From the NCBI RefSeq assembly GCF_947496855.1, contig NZ_CANMED010000006.1, positions 62,001 to 126,000 of the forward strand: a DNA stretch of 64,000 nt. Reading direction: 5' to 3'. The notes under the pieces were generated by a model, which did not search any database, was not told the DNA's origin, and was given only the letters and a program-made list of their open reading frames with translations. How positions within the stretch are numbered: position 1 is the stretch's first letter; each line of letters opens with the position of its first letter. The translations under genes were made by a program, and so were the position numbers. Shown here piece by piece: positions 16,801 through 26,414 of the stretch. Source of the stretch: an uncultured Aquimarina sp. (lineage in GTDB: Bacteria > Bacteroidota > Bacteroidia > Flavobacteriales > Flavobacteriaceae).

Positions 16801-19284
16801 TTATCTTTTTATTAAACGTTTGGTAATCTGGTTATTATCGTTAAAAACTTTTAAAAGATAAATTCCAGGATTCAAGCTTGAGACGTCTATTGTTTTTGTA
16901 ACGTTTCCTTTACTTATCAATTGTCCGGTAATAGATATAATTTCATATGATGCTGTTTGGTCCATATTTAAGAATACTTCTAGAACCTGTCCAAATACTG
17001 GGTTTGGGTATATTTTCAACGCCATAATATCTTCATCTTCACTACCAAAAAGAGGAATGATATTAGAGGTTACTACCTGTTCATTATTAGATCTTCCACA
17101 AGAGCCTTCATAGATTTTTACAGAAGAGAAATCTGAGCTATTACCAGAACCACTATCATTATCATTAATAAATACCAATCTGTCCATTGTTCCTGTATAG
17201 AAACTTCCTACTGGAATTATATAGGTTGTAAAATCACTACCAGAATAGTTATCATAATTAGTAACACCGTAGTTTTGTGTACCATGTACTTTGAAATATC
17301 TAGTGGAGGTCAAGGTATTATCATCTTCAAAACCAACAGCATGAATTTCTCCTTGAGAGGAGCTTCTGAATTCAAATTCAATTACGGTATTGGGGGTTAC
17401 AGTATAGTCGTAAGGAATATATTTCCAAGTATTGTTAGTAAGGGACAAAGTTGTTCCAGTATTATTTACAACAAAATCGCCAGCTGAGTCCTGATTGGAG
17501 AACGGAGTGATCTGAAAATCTCTAAAGTCGATACTATCACATGTTGGAGGAGGAGTATTACTATCTGTAATATTCACATCGTCTATAGCGATATCACTTT
17601 GCCATCCTTGAGAACCACTTCCTGTTATGGCACTAAATCGTAATTGAACACTTGCTTCTCCAGAATATGAGGATAAATCTATTGTTGCAGCATTCCAGTT
17701 GCTTCCTTGATCTCCGTTTCTGTTAAAAATAGATGACCAATTTCCTTGGTTATCTATTCTCGCTTCCACTATTAAATTGTTAATAGCACTTCCTAACATG
17801 TGATACTGGAATGTAAGACTTGGTGATGTAAGATTAGTGAAATTTAAACAAGGAGAGTTTAAAACTGCACTTTTGTTTGGATACCCTGTTCCATTACCAG
17901 AAGCTTCTATATAGATATAGGTGTTACCATCTGATGCAGCGGCTGGGCCCGTTCCTGTAGAAGGAGTGCCTCCGGAATTCCTAGTCCAATTTAGATCATC
18001 ATCAGCGGCGTTTTCCCAAAAACCAAAACTAGATTCAAAACTTTCATTGAACGGAAAAGAAGTTACTACTGAAGAGCAGTCACCACCACCACCTCCAGGC
18101 TCACTTTTTCTTACTAAGAAAAAACCTCCTTCTATATCGCTTATTACGATATTTCCACTATCGAAATATGGATATATGTTCCAAGCTCCATTAAAAGAAG
18201 CACTATTACTAGATGGGTAGGTATCAAAATATCCAATTTCATTGATATTAGTATTACCAATATCTGCAATATCAATAACCCTGAAACCAGCTCTATAATT
18301 TGCCAAATAAAACTTATCTCCTTTTACATATCCATTATGATCAATAGCCGGAGTAGGTCCATTATATATCATATGTTGCTGCGGGTTATCTAAATCTTCA
18401 AAATCAAATATGATAGTTCGCGTATTAAATCCTACTCCTTGTTCATCTGTTTCATCTCCTAAAAGAAAATATCTCATATCATCAGTAAACCACCCTTGAT
18501 GTGTATACCCAATATTTGTATATTGTATTGTAGAAATTGTTACGGGGTTGGATTTATTGGTAATGTCGGCAATCACTACTTCGATCTCGTTACTTCCGAT
18601 AAGAATTTCTCTTCCGTTGTAATCTGGATCAGGACCATTATAAGTAACTACTTGAGCATCATGGGTGTAAGCTCTTTGGCCTCCTGATAAAAAACCACCG
18701 GCATTGGTTGGATTTTTGGGATCTTGAATATTTACAAACAAAGGACCACCGTTATATGGTCCGGAACCTCTTTGCGCTCCTACAATATAAGCAAATCCAG
18801 TATCTTCATTAATTACAATATTGTGTGCGTTCCCAAATTGAGTATATCGAGTATCTGCTGTAAAATTAGCTGGAGGATTAGAAACATTACGTAATCTGGT
18901 TAAATCAAAGACTTGCATACCATGATTAGAAGCTTCACTTACTATAAAAGCATGATCGCTATATACTTTTACATCTCTCCAAGAACTATTGCTAGTTGCA
19001 GTTGGTAATTTACCAAGATAGATAGGGTTTGTTGGATTAGAGATATCTATAAATGCGGTACCATTATTTAAACCAATAATTGCATATTCTTTAGATGTTT
19101 GAGGATCTGTCCATCCCCAACTGTCATTTCCAGCGCCTGCGTTCATTTGAGAAAGTGAAATTCTAGACATAAGATCGTAATCTTTACATGGATAAGATCC
19201 AGCAAATCCATTCGTACAAGGTGTTTGACTTCGGCAAATAGTAGCGCATACCAAAAAGCATAAAACTAAGGCTAGTTTTTTCAT
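16801..19284 (-). CDS. LVIVD-repeat (choice-of-anchor B) protein with MAM-like domain and T9SS sorting domain
   Basis: An 827-aa secreted protein. Order: signal peptide (1-19), choice-of-anchor B/LVIVD propeller (about 20-395; GTAFIDISNPTNPIYLGKLP, SEASNHGMQVFDLTRLR, TYTHQGWFTDD-like motifs), Gly-rich linker, a MAM-like jelly-roll domain (about 408-572; FNESFESSFGFWEN to WQSDIAIDDVNI), a second beta domain (about 580-727), and a T9SS type A sorting domain (about 755-827; KIYPNPVFGQ to KRLIKR). The last domain directs passage across the outer membrane and surface attachment. It is the longest of three adjacent paralogues. A structured inverted repeat lies directly before the start codon. Confidence 0.9.
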   Translation of the reverse strand: MKKLALVLCFLVCATICRSQTPCTNGFAGSYPCKDYDLMSRISLSQMNAGAGNDSWGWTDPQTSKEYAIIGLNNGTAFIDISNPTNPIYLGKLPTATSNSSWRDVKVYSDHAFIVSEASNHGMQVFDLTRLRNVSNPPANFTADTRYTQFGNAHNIVINEDTGFAYIVGAQRGSGPYNGGPLFVNIQDPKNPTNAGGFLSGGQRAYTHDAQVVTYNGPDPDYNGREILIGSNEIEVVIADITNKSNPVTISTIQYTNIGYTHQGWFTDDMRYFLLGDETDEQGVGFNTRTIIFDFEDLDNPQQHMIYNGPTPAIDHNGYVKGDKFYLANYRAGFRVIDIADIGNTNINEIGYFDTYPSSNSASFNGAWNIYPYFDSGNIVISDIEGGFFLVRKSEPGGGGGDCSSVVTSFPFNESFESSFGFWENAADDDLNWTRNSGGTPSTGTGPAAASDGNTYIYIEASGNGTGYPNKSAVLNSPCLNFTNLTSPSLTFQYHMLGSAINNLIVEARIDNQGNWSSIFNRNGDQGSNWNAATIDLSSYSGEASVQLRFSAITGSGSQGWQSDIAIDDVNITDSNTPPPTCDSIDFRDFQITPFSNQDSAGDFVVNNTGTTLSLTNNTWKYIPYDYTVTPNTVIEFEFRSSSQGEIHAVGFEDDNTLTSTRYFKVHGTQNYGVTNYDNYSGSDFTTYIIPVGSFYTGTMDRLVFINDNDSGSGNSSDFSSVKIYEGSCGRSNNEQVVTSNIIPLFGSEDEDIMALKIYPNPVFGQVLEVFLNMDQTASYEIISITGQLISKGNVTKTIDVSSLNPGIYLLKVFNDNNQITKRLIKR

Positions 19285-19287
19285 GAG

Positions 19288-19345
19288 TTTGTGTAATTTA
19301 GTAGTTAGTATAAACTAGTTCCTGAAAACTAGTGAATTACACAAA
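19288..19345 (-). promoter_or_regulatory. Nested inverted repeat in the leader of the 827-aa LVIVD gene
   Basis: TTTGTGTAATT (19288-19298) and AATTACACAAA (19335-19345) are perfect 11-bp arms, and inside them CTAGTT/AACTAG forms a second small hairpin. On the transcript the 3' arm ends 3 nt before the start codon, so folding could affect ribosome access. It could instead be a DNA operator. Confidence 0.5.
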
Positions 19346-19443
19346 ATTAATCTAAAAAATCCCAAAATCGTTCCTAGCTTTCCGCAGTATTTCGCTGGTT
19401 TAACCGTCTTATTTTCAATATTTAATAGTTTTCTAATTTATTT

Positions 19444-20877
19444 TTATTGAATAATTAATTTTTTAGTTGAATCGTTTATTCTGACTAAATAAATCCCTGG
19501 GCTATAATTAAGTGTAAAACTGATACTTGTTGAGCTATCAAATTTTGTAATTTCCCGCATCTTTTTACCCAAAACATTAAAGATTTCTATTTTTCCTATT
19601 TCAGATGTATTTATACCCTCAATAGTAATTCCGGATTTTGTTGGGTTTGGATACATAGCAAAATCAGATTTGTTTGTGAAATCTGTTACACTTAAGGTAT
19701 TACTTTGTCTAACGAGCAAAAAACCTGAATTAATATCACTGATTACAATATTTCCACTATCAAAATATGGATATACATTCCAGGCGCCACCACCACCAGC
19801 ACTATTACTTGAAGGAAAGCTGTCGAAATATCCTATTTCAGAAATATTTTTATTTGCAATATCTGAAATGTCAATAACACGTAACCCAGCTCTATAATTA
19901 GCCATATAGAACTTATCTCCTTTTACGTATCCATTATGGTCTATTGCAGCCGTAGGACCAGTATAATTCATATGAAATATTGGATTGTCAAGATCATTAA
20001 AATCAAAAATAATTGTTCGAGTATTAAATCCAACCGCACTTTCATCACCTTCATCACCTAGTAAAAAATACCGTTGATCTTCAGTAAACCAACCTTGATG
20101 TGTATACGCCACATCAGAATAACTAATAGTAGCTATTGTCACTGGGTTTGCTTTATCTGTAATATCGGCAATCACTATTTCAATTTCATTACTTCCTATT
20201 AAAATTTCACGACCCGTATAATCAGTGTCGGGGCCATTATAGATTATAGCTTGTGCGTCATGACTATAAGCCTCTCCTCCTGTAGAGAGAAAACCACCTG
20301 CATCAATCGGGTTTTTAGGATCGCGAATATCAATGAATAACGGTCCTCCCTGATATGTTCCAGATCTACTTGTACCGACAGCATATGCAAATCCAGAATC
20401 CTCATTAATAACGATATTATGGGCACTACCAAAACCAGTATATCGTGTATCTGCTGTAAATGTTTCTGGAGCAGTTGTTACATTTCGTAATCGGGTTAAA
20501 TCAAACACCTGCATTCCATGATTAGATGCTTCACTTACTATAAATGCATGGTTTTGATATACTTTTACGTCTCTCCAAGAACTACTAGATGTAGCTGTTG
20601 GTACTTTTCCTAAGTATATAGGATTAATAGAATTAGAAACATCAATAAAAGCAGTTCCATTATTCAAAGCAATAATAGCATATTCCGTTCCATTAGTAGG
20701 GTCGGTCCAACCCCAACTGTCATTAGCGGATCCAGCGTTCATAGTTGCTAAAGAAATCTGAGACAAAAGATCGTAGTCATTACAAGGAAATGAACTCGCC
20801 ATTCCATTATCACACAATGTTTGGGATTGCAAAATAAATGACGAAAAAATTAAACTAAGTAGGATTATTTTTTTCAT
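19444..20877 (-). CDS. LVIVD-repeat (choice-of-anchor B) protein with T9SS sorting domain
   Basis: A 477-aa secreted protein: signal peptide (about 1-18), choice-of-anchor B/LVIVD domain (about 20-390) and a T9SS type A sorting domain (about 400-477; FAMYPNPTKSGITIEG to STKKLIIQ). The propeller region is strongly similar to that of both neighbours, including SSSWRDVKVYQNHAFIVSEA and DHNGYVKGDKFYMANYRAGL. It lacks the MAM-like and second beta domains of the 827-aa paralogue. Partner and substrate are unknown for the family. The 58-bp gap to the upstream LVIVD gene has no clear promoter. Confidence 0.9.
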   Translation of the reverse strand: MKKIILLSLIFSSFILQSQTLCDNGMASSFPCNDYDLLSQISLATMNAGSANDSWGWTDPTNGTEYAIIALNNGTAFIDVSNSINPIYLGKVPTATSSSSWRDVKVYQNHAFIVSEASNHGMQVFDLTRLRNVTTAPETFTADTRYTGFGSAHNIVINEDSGFAYAVGTSRSGTYQGGPLFIDIRDPKNPIDAGGFLSTGGEAYSHDAQAIIYNGPDTDYTGREILIGSNEIEIVIADITDKANPVTIATISYSDVAYTHQGWFTEDQRYFLLGDEGDESAVGFNTRTIIFDFNDLDNPIFHMNYTGPTAAIDHNGYVKGDKFYMANYRAGLRVIDISDIANKNISEIGYFDSFPSSNSAGGGGAWNVYPYFDSGNIVISDINSGFLLVRQSNTLSVTDFTNKSDFAMYPNPTKSGITIEGINTSEIGKIEIFNVLGKKMREITKFDSSTSISFTLNYSPGIYLVRINDSTKKLIIQ

Positions 20878-20935
20878 TGGTTGAGTTTTTTAAGAGTTTA
20901 GTTAATGTTGATTTATGTAATAATTGTATAGTTTA

Positions 20936-22162
20936 TCAAGGAGTGGTTTCTTTCACTAATATAAATCCTGAATTTATATCACTGATTACAATATTTCCGC
21001 TTTCAAAATAAGGATAAACATTCCAAGCACCACTAAAACTTGTACTATTACTTGAAGGAAAGGTGTCAAAAAAACCGATCTCGTTCATAGAATTGGAACT
21101 TATATCCGAAATATCAATAATTCTCAGGCCAGCTGTATAATTGGCTAAATAAAATTTATCTCCCTTTACATAACCATTATGATCAATAGATGGTGAAGTA
21201 CCAGTATAATTCATATGAAATTTTGGATTGTCAAGATCTTCTAAATCAAACACAATTGTTCTTGTATTGAAGCCTACTCTTTGTTCATCTAATTCATCAC
21301 CTAATAAGAAAAACCGTTGATCTTCAGTAAACCAGCCTTGATGAGTGTATCCAATATTAGTATAATTAATAGTAGAGATGGTTTTAGGATCATTTTTGTC
21401 AGTGATATCGGCAATTACAATTTCTATTTGATTACTCCCTATTAAAATTTCTTTTCCAGTATAGTCGGTGTCTGGTCCATTATAAGTTACCACTTGTGCA
21501 TCATGACTATAAGAATCTCCACCGTCAGAAACGAAACCTCCGGAAGCTATTGGATTCGTTGGATCCTGAATATTTACAAAATGCGGACCTCCACCAAAAG
21601 TAGATGTCCCTACTGCGTATGCAAAACCATTATTTTCGTTAATTACAATATTGTGCGCATTACCAAAACCTGTATATCGCGTATCTGCAGAGAATACTTC
21701 AGGCGCATTACTAACATTTCTTAATCGAGTTAAGTCAAAAACCTGCATTCCGTGATCAGGTGCTTCACTTACTATAAAAGCATAATTTTGATATACTTTG
21801 GCATCACGCCAAGAGCTATTTTGAGTAGCAGTAGGAAGTTTTCCTAAATATACAGGAGTTTCAGGATTGGAAATATCAATAAAAGCTGTGCCATTATCAA
21901 GGCACATAATAACATATTCTTTCCCGTTACTTGGATCTGTCCATCCCCAGCTGTCATTTCCGGCTGAAGCATTCATTGTTCCTAAGGATATCGAAGAGAC
22001 AAAATCAACACCACAACTTGGATAAATCCCACCAGATATTCGGTTTGTGCAGTTTGTATTCTGATCCTCTTCGGTTCCAGTAGTTTGATCATCATCATTA
22101 CTGCAGTTTATAACTGATATTAATGTAAAAAAACAAATTACTATACTAAGATACTTTTTCAT
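20936..22162 (-). CDS. LVIVD-repeat (choice-of-anchor B) lipoprotein
   Basis: A 408-aa lipoprotein. The signal peptide ends in VINC (Cys20), followed by an acidic DDDQTTGTEED linker, and the LVIVD/choice-of-anchor B domain runs from about residue 38 to the end. No C-terminal sorting domain is present, so the same propeller is here held by a lipid anchor instead of the T9SS signal. It is the first gene of the minus-strand cluster that includes the other two paralogues, the propeller lipoproteins and the MbnP/peroxidase pair. The upstream 460 bp show no clear TAnnTTTG box on its strand. Confidence 0.9.
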   Translation of the reverse strand: MKKYLSIVICFFTLISVINCSNDDDQTTGTEEDQNTNCTNRISGGIYPSCGVDFVSSISLGTMNASAGNDSWGWTDPSNGKEYVIMCLDNGTAFIDISNPETPVYLGKLPTATQNSSWRDAKVYQNYAFIVSEAPDHGMQVFDLTRLRNVSNAPEVFSADTRYTGFGNAHNIVINENNGFAYAVGTSTFGGGPHFVNIQDPTNPIASGGFVSDGGDSYSHDAQVVTYNGPDTDYTGKEILIGSNQIEIVIADITDKNDPKTISTINYTNIGYTHQGWFTEDQRFFLLGDELDEQRVGFNTRTIVFDLEDLDNPKFHMNYTGTSPSIDHNGYVKGDKFYLANYTAGLRIIDISDISSNSMNEIGFFDTFPSSNSTSFSGAWNVYPYFESGNIVISDINSGFILVKETTP

Positions 22163-22623
22163 TTACTAGAATTAAATATTAATCCGGGACTTGTATATAT
22201 AACCGCTTATTAACAAAATACCCTACAAAATCATACAATACGAGCTACTCAAAATTGTATTTGATATTTATTTAAGAAGAATATAAGCCTTAGGTTTTTG
22301 AAAAATTTTGACCAAAAAGATAGCGAAAATTTATAACTATTGATATTTAAGAAGTTAAACAACAAAAGTTAAATAAAATAAAACAAAGTTTTTTAGAAAG
22401 ATAATGTAGTATTATTGATTTTTAGTTGTTTTAAACGTAGCAACATATGTAAATTCTGATTTAGAGCTGATTTTAGAAACTCCATATGTATCGATAAGTT
22501 TATCTATACAAGTTCTACAGCTAAAAATTATGAATCGGAATGTATCTAGAACAAACAAATCAATCCCAGATTTTTAGAGATTTTTTATATAATGAAATCA
22601 CCTTGTTCCCTACCTTTGCAATT
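22163..22623. other. Intergenic region between the LVIVD cluster and thiL
   Basis: Very AT-rich. I see no convincing gene. Small palindromes (CATATG twice, GATAAGTTTATC) and a -7 box directly before thiL are the only signals. There is no recognisable TPP riboswitch core. Confidence 0.5.
22611..22618 (+). promoter_or_regulatory. -7 box very close to the thiL start
   Basis: TACCTTTG matches TAnnTTTG. It ends 5 nt before the thiL ATG, so transcription from it would give an almost leaderless mRNA. No clear -33 element is visible. Confidence 0.4.
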
Positions 22624-23670
22624 ATGATTGAAGATAAAAATACATCAAGGACATCATTGTCAGAATTAGGAGAATTTGGTTTGATAGATCATTTAACCAA
22701 AAATTTTGAAATTAAACAGGAATCTACCATTTTGGGGATTGGAGATGACGCCGCAGTGTTGGATTTTAAAAACAAAAAATGTGTGTTAACCACAGATTTG
22801 TTGATTGAAGGAGTACATTTTGATTTATCTTATGTTCCGCTAAAGCATTTAGGTTATAAAGCAGTAATGGTAAATCTTTCTGATGTGTATGCGATGAATG
22901 CGACTGCGACACAAATTACAGTATCTATTGCGGTATCTAACAGATTTCCTCTAGAAGCATTAGAAGAATTATATGCCGGGATTCAAGCAGCAGCAAAAAT
23001 ATATAATATAGATGTAGTAGGAGGTGATACAACCTCTTCTACCACAGGATTAATGATAAGCATTACAGCTGTGGGTCATGCAGATGAAGAAAATTTAGTA
23101 TATCGTGATGGTGCTGGAGAAAATGATTTATTGGTTGTAACAGGTGATTTAGGAGCAGCATATCTAGGCCTTCAGATACTGGAAAGGGAAAAACAAGTGT
23201 ATAAAGCAAACCCTAATTCTCAACCGGATCTAGATCAGTATTCGTATTTAATAGAACGACAATTAAAACCTGAGGCTCGAAAAGATATATCAGAACTTCT
23301 TAGAGCTTTAGAGGTAAAACCAACAAGTATGATCGATATAAGTGATGGTTTATCGTCTGAGGTGATACATTTATGTAAAAAATCTAAAGTAGGAGTAAAT
23401 CTATATGAAGAAAAGATTCCGTTGGATCCTGCAGTTATTTCTACTTGTGAGGAGTTTAAATTAAATAGCACAACCGTAGCCCTTAGCGGTGGAGAGGATT
23501 ATGAATTATTATTTACTATTAAACAAGAAGATTTTCCTAAGATTAAAGCAAACCCTAATCTTACTGTAATTGGTCATATGACAGATGAGAAAAGCGGAAT
23601 AGGATTAGTAACTAGAGCTAATGAAAAAATTCAATTGACAGCACAGGGATGGAATCCTATTAAAGAATAA
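22624..23670 (+). CDS. thiL: Thiamine-monophosphate kinase
   Basis: Catalyses ATP-dependent phosphorylation of thiamine monophosphate to thiamine diphosphate, the last step of cofactor synthesis, in the cytoplasm. The 348-aa product has the ThiL/AIR-synthase-like features GIGDDAAVLDF, the DLLIEGVHFDLSY metal/substrate segment, VVGGDTTSS and VTGDLGAAYLGL, and the C-terminal MIDISDGLSSEV and LSGGEDYELLFT. Start chosen at ATG 22624, where the typical N-terminus with SELGEFGLIDHL begins and just after a -7 box. The open frame extends 28 codons upstream without resemblance to the family. No other thiamine genes are adjacent. Confidence 0.96.
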   Translation: MIEDKNTSRTSLSELGEFGLIDHLTKNFEIKQESTILGIGDDAAVLDFKNKKCVLTTDLLIEGVHFDLSYVPLKHLGYKAVMVNLSDVYAMNATATQITVSIAVSNRFPLEALEELYAGIQAAAKIYNIDVVGGDTTSSTTGLMISITAVGHADEENLVYRDGAGENDLLVVTGDLGAAYLGLQILEREKQVYKANPNSQPDLDQYSYLIERQLKPEARKDISELLRALEVKPTSMIDISDGLSSEVIHLCKKSKVGVNLYEEKIPLDPAVISTCEEFKLNSTTVALSGGEDYELLFTIKQEDFPKIKANPNLTVIGHMTDEKSGIGLVTRANEKIQLTAQGWNPIKE

Positions 23671-23671
23671 T

Positions 23672-23941
23672 TTAAGAAGCGGCCTGCAGATTTACATTAC
23701 CTTTATTTCTTGCAATTTTCTTTGCATGAACAGAGGCTAGTGCATCATTAATTTCCTTAAGTTTTGGAGTCATTGCTTCTAATCGACCTCTACTATTAGT
23801 AGTTGCTTGTTCGCGACAATGAGAACAAGTATATTCTTTTATATGATGTGTAACTTGCTTGGAAGTTACGTAATCATGTCCAAATAAAGCGCAATAAATT
23901 TTTGCAATGGAGAATGACGAATTGGGTATTGATTTCTTCAT
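23672..23941 (-). CDS. Small Cys/His-containing protein, possible zinc-binding
   Basis: An 89-aa protein without a signal peptide. CALFGHDY (Cys17, His22) is followed by YTCSHCREQ (Cys39, His41, Cys42), which could supply a single zinc site. The rest is basic and helical. It resembles small phage- or host-encoded CxxxGH...CxxC proteins, but I cannot assign a family firmly. It converges on thiL with the two stop codons separated by one base. Confidence 0.65.
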   Translation of the reverse strand: MKKSIPNSSFSIAKIYCALFGHDYVTSKQVTHHIKEYTCSHCREQATTNSRGRLEAMTPKLKEINDALASVHAKKIARNKGNVNLQAAS

Positions 23942-24162
23942 CTTTGTGGGGGTTAAAAGTTCATTATCAATACAATAATAACCTTTTTTTAGTTATTAAC
24001 AACATTTTGTAAGAAAAAAAAATGAAAACACTCCAAATTTTGATCAAAAAGTGTATTTTATAGTGTTTTTGGCTTGTAAAAATGTATTTCATCGGATAAT
24101 TAACGTGTAAGTCTGGTCTTTTTGTAAAGAAGAAACATTGGCTGTAAACAGGGGAATATATA

Positions 24163-24942
24163 TCAAAAATGTTGAAGAAATTGATGAAGATTTTTTAAAA
24201 GTTCTTCTCGGTTTTCGATATAGGACATGTGCCCCCCACTAAGTGAAACTAAATCCGTTTTACATTGTTTTGATTCTTTGATACTTTGCTGGTATGATAA
24301 TACAGGGTCTTTTTGTCCTACAAAAATTATCTTTGATTTTTTAAACTTTAATAAAGTTGTAGTATGATCTTTTCTAATTTTCATTCCTTCTAAGGCAGAA
24401 ATGATTCCTTGTAACGGTATTTTTGAAGCTTCATTTTTTATGAGTTCAACCTGATTTCCGAATTTGTCTCTGTTTTCCTCAGCAAAAAGATTGGCAATCG
24501 CCATACCGGTATAAGCTTTTGGGTTTTTCTTTACAATATTAATTGCTCTGCCTCTATTTGTCTTTCTTTCTTCGCTATCAGGAAAAGAAGTAGAGTTAAG
24601 TAATACAAGTCCCGAAACTAGTTTGGGAAATAAATCTATATAGGCCAGTGAAACATACCCACCCATTGAATGCCCTATGAATATAGGATTATTAATTTTG
24701 ATACTATTCAAAACGGCTCTAATAGCTTCTGCCATATCTTCCATTCTATGAATGTAACCTAGACAATCCGTTTTTCCGTGGCCTAAAAGGTCAATTGTAA
24801 TGCAGTTATGGGTATCAGAAAAATGAGGGATTATATCATTCCACATCGTTGAGTTTTCTAAAAAACCGTGTAAAAAAACTAGTGGAGTACCTTTTCCGAA
24901 GGTGTTATAATTAATTTCAATCCCTTTATATGCTAATGTCAT
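24163..24942 (-). CDS. Alpha/beta hydrolase
   Basis: A 259-aa alpha/beta-fold hydrolase, cytoplasmic (no signal peptide). The nucleophile elbow is GHSMGG (Ser92), the oxyanion motif is HGF (residues 25-27), and Asp212 in VGQKDPV and His238 in GGHMSYIE complete the triad. The substrate cannot be told; the closest general type is the broad family of MhpC/pimeloyl-ester-like esterases. It is divergent from brnQ with a 70-bp shared upstream region once the brnQ start is set at 25013. Confidence 0.9.
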   Translation of the reverse strand: MTLAYKGIEINYNTFGKGTPLVFLHGFLENSTMWNDIIPHFSDTHNCITIDLLGHGKTDCLGYIHRMEDMAEAIRAVLNSIKINNPIFIGHSMGGYVSLAYIDLFPKLVSGLVLLNSTSFPDSEERKTNRGRAINIVKKNPKAYTGMAIANLFAEENRDKFGNQVELIKNEASKIPLQGIISALEGMKIRKDHTTTLLKFKKSKIIFVGQKDPVLSYQQSIKESKQCKTDLVSLSGGHMSYIENREELLKNLHQFLQHF

Positions 24943-25012
24943 TTTGAAATTTTATATTTCAACTTTTTTATCAAATTATCAATATTCGTTTAAGCGATAT
25001 AAACCTAACCAA

Positions 25013-26290
25013 ATGCGATTTAATAAAGAAACTTTTATCACAGGATTTGCATTGTTCTCTATGTTTTTTGGAGCAGGAAATTTAATTCTACCTCCTAACC
25101 TTGGCTTCAAAGCTGGTGATATGTGGTATTTGGTTGTTATTGGCTTTGTTATTTCTGCAGTAATACTTCCATTACTTGGTATTTTTGCTCACGCAAGATT
25201 GCAAGGGACTATGTTAGATTTTGGAAAGAAAGTATCACCTACTTTTAGCCTTATTTATTGTTTTATAGTGTATGCGATTTCTATTACATTACCATCCCCA
25301 AGAACGGCATCTGTGACTCACGAGATGGCTATAGAGCCTTTTTTTGGAACAAGTTCTTTATTAACGAGTAGTATCTATTTTGGTTTTGTATTGTTTTTTG
25401 TATTAAACAGATCAAAAATTTTAAATATCCTCGGAAAGTTCCTGACACCTATTATTTTTGTTGTAATCCTTAGTATAATTTTCATTGGAATTTTTTCTAC
25501 TCATCCTCCAATGAATAGTTCAGTTTTTCAAACACCTGTTATAGATGGTCTCTTAGAAGGGTATCAAACATTTGATGCTATTGGAGCCGTTGTAGTTGGC
25601 GGAGTGATTATTATTTCACTTCGGATGAAAGGAAGAAAAAGTTTTCAAGAAAATAGAACACTAATTCGTAATTCGGGAATTATTGCAGGTATTGGTCTTT
25701 TTATAGTATATGCAGGACTAATATATAACGGAGCTTTATTTAATGGAACTTTCGAAAAGGAGATTAGTAGGACAGAATTATTGTCTGGCCTAAGTTTAAA
25801 AACCCTAGGAAACATCGGAAGTACTTTTTTAAGTGTTCTGGTATCTCTTGCATGCTTTACAACAGCAGTGGGAATAGTGACTGGAACTTCGGATTTTATT
25901 AAAGGAATATTTAAAGAATCTCAACAGGCATATATTATAACGGCTGTTATTGGGTGTATTCTTGGTGTTGTAATGGGGCAATTGGATGTACATGATATAA
26001 TCGTGGTTGCGGTTCCTGCACTCATGTTTATTTATCCGATTACTATTGTTTTGATCTTGTTAAATGTATTACCAGATAAATTTACTTCTTCAGCAGTATT
26101 CAGAACTGTTGTTATCATAACTATTGTATTTAGCTTGCCAGATTTTTTAGCTTCTATCGGATTAAAAAATCAGGTACAACCTATTCTGGAGTTCATTCCA
26201 CTTGGTAATTATAGTTTAGCTTGGTTATTGCCCGCTTTAATTTGCCTTATTATTAGTAACATTTTTATTAAAGAAAAATCTTCAAAATAA
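25013..26290 (+). CDS. brnQ: Branched-chain amino acid transporter, LIVCS (BrnQ) family
   Basis: A 425-aa inner-membrane transporter with about twelve hydrophobic segments. BrnQ proteins import Leu, Ile and Val with a cation. The family N-terminus is visible (FITGFALFSMFFGAGNLILPP), as is the ITLPSPRTASVTHEM region. I chose ATG at 25013 because the conserved N-terminus starts there; the longer frame from 24944 would leave only one base between it and the start codon of the divergent hydrolase gene. Confidence 0.92.
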   Translation: MRFNKETFITGFALFSMFFGAGNLILPPNLGFKAGDMWYLVVIGFVISAVILPLLGIFAHARLQGTMLDFGKKVSPTFSLIYCFIVYAISITLPSPRTASVTHEMAIEPFFGTSSLLTSSIYFGFVLFFVLNRSKILNILGKFLTPIIFVVILSIIFIGIFSTHPPMNSSVFQTPVIDGLLEGYQTFDAIGAVVVGGVIIISLRMKGRKSFQENRTLIRNSGIIAGIGLFIVYAGLIYNGALFNGTFEKEISRTELLSGLSLKTLGNIGSTFLSVLVSLACFTTAVGIVTGTSDFIKGIFKESQQAYIITAVIGCILGVVMGQLDVHDIIVVAVPALMFIYPITIVLILLNVLPDKFTSSAVFRTVVIITIVFSLPDFLASIGLKNQVQPILEFIPLGNYSLAWLLPALICLIISNIFIKEKSSK

Positions 26291-26414
26291 GTGTGTAGCA
26301 TTTTTAAAAGTAAATAGCATACGATATTATCCTTTTTATTAAATTTGCACTTTAACATTTTCTTAAGAAGGTTAGAAAAGGGAGGATTTTATCAATATAG
26401 GGAAAACTAAAACA

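Noticed and set aside
22163..22623. TPP riboswitch upstream of thiL
   Set aside because: The conserved CTGAGA and ACCTGA elements of the THI box are absent; only AT-rich sequence is present.
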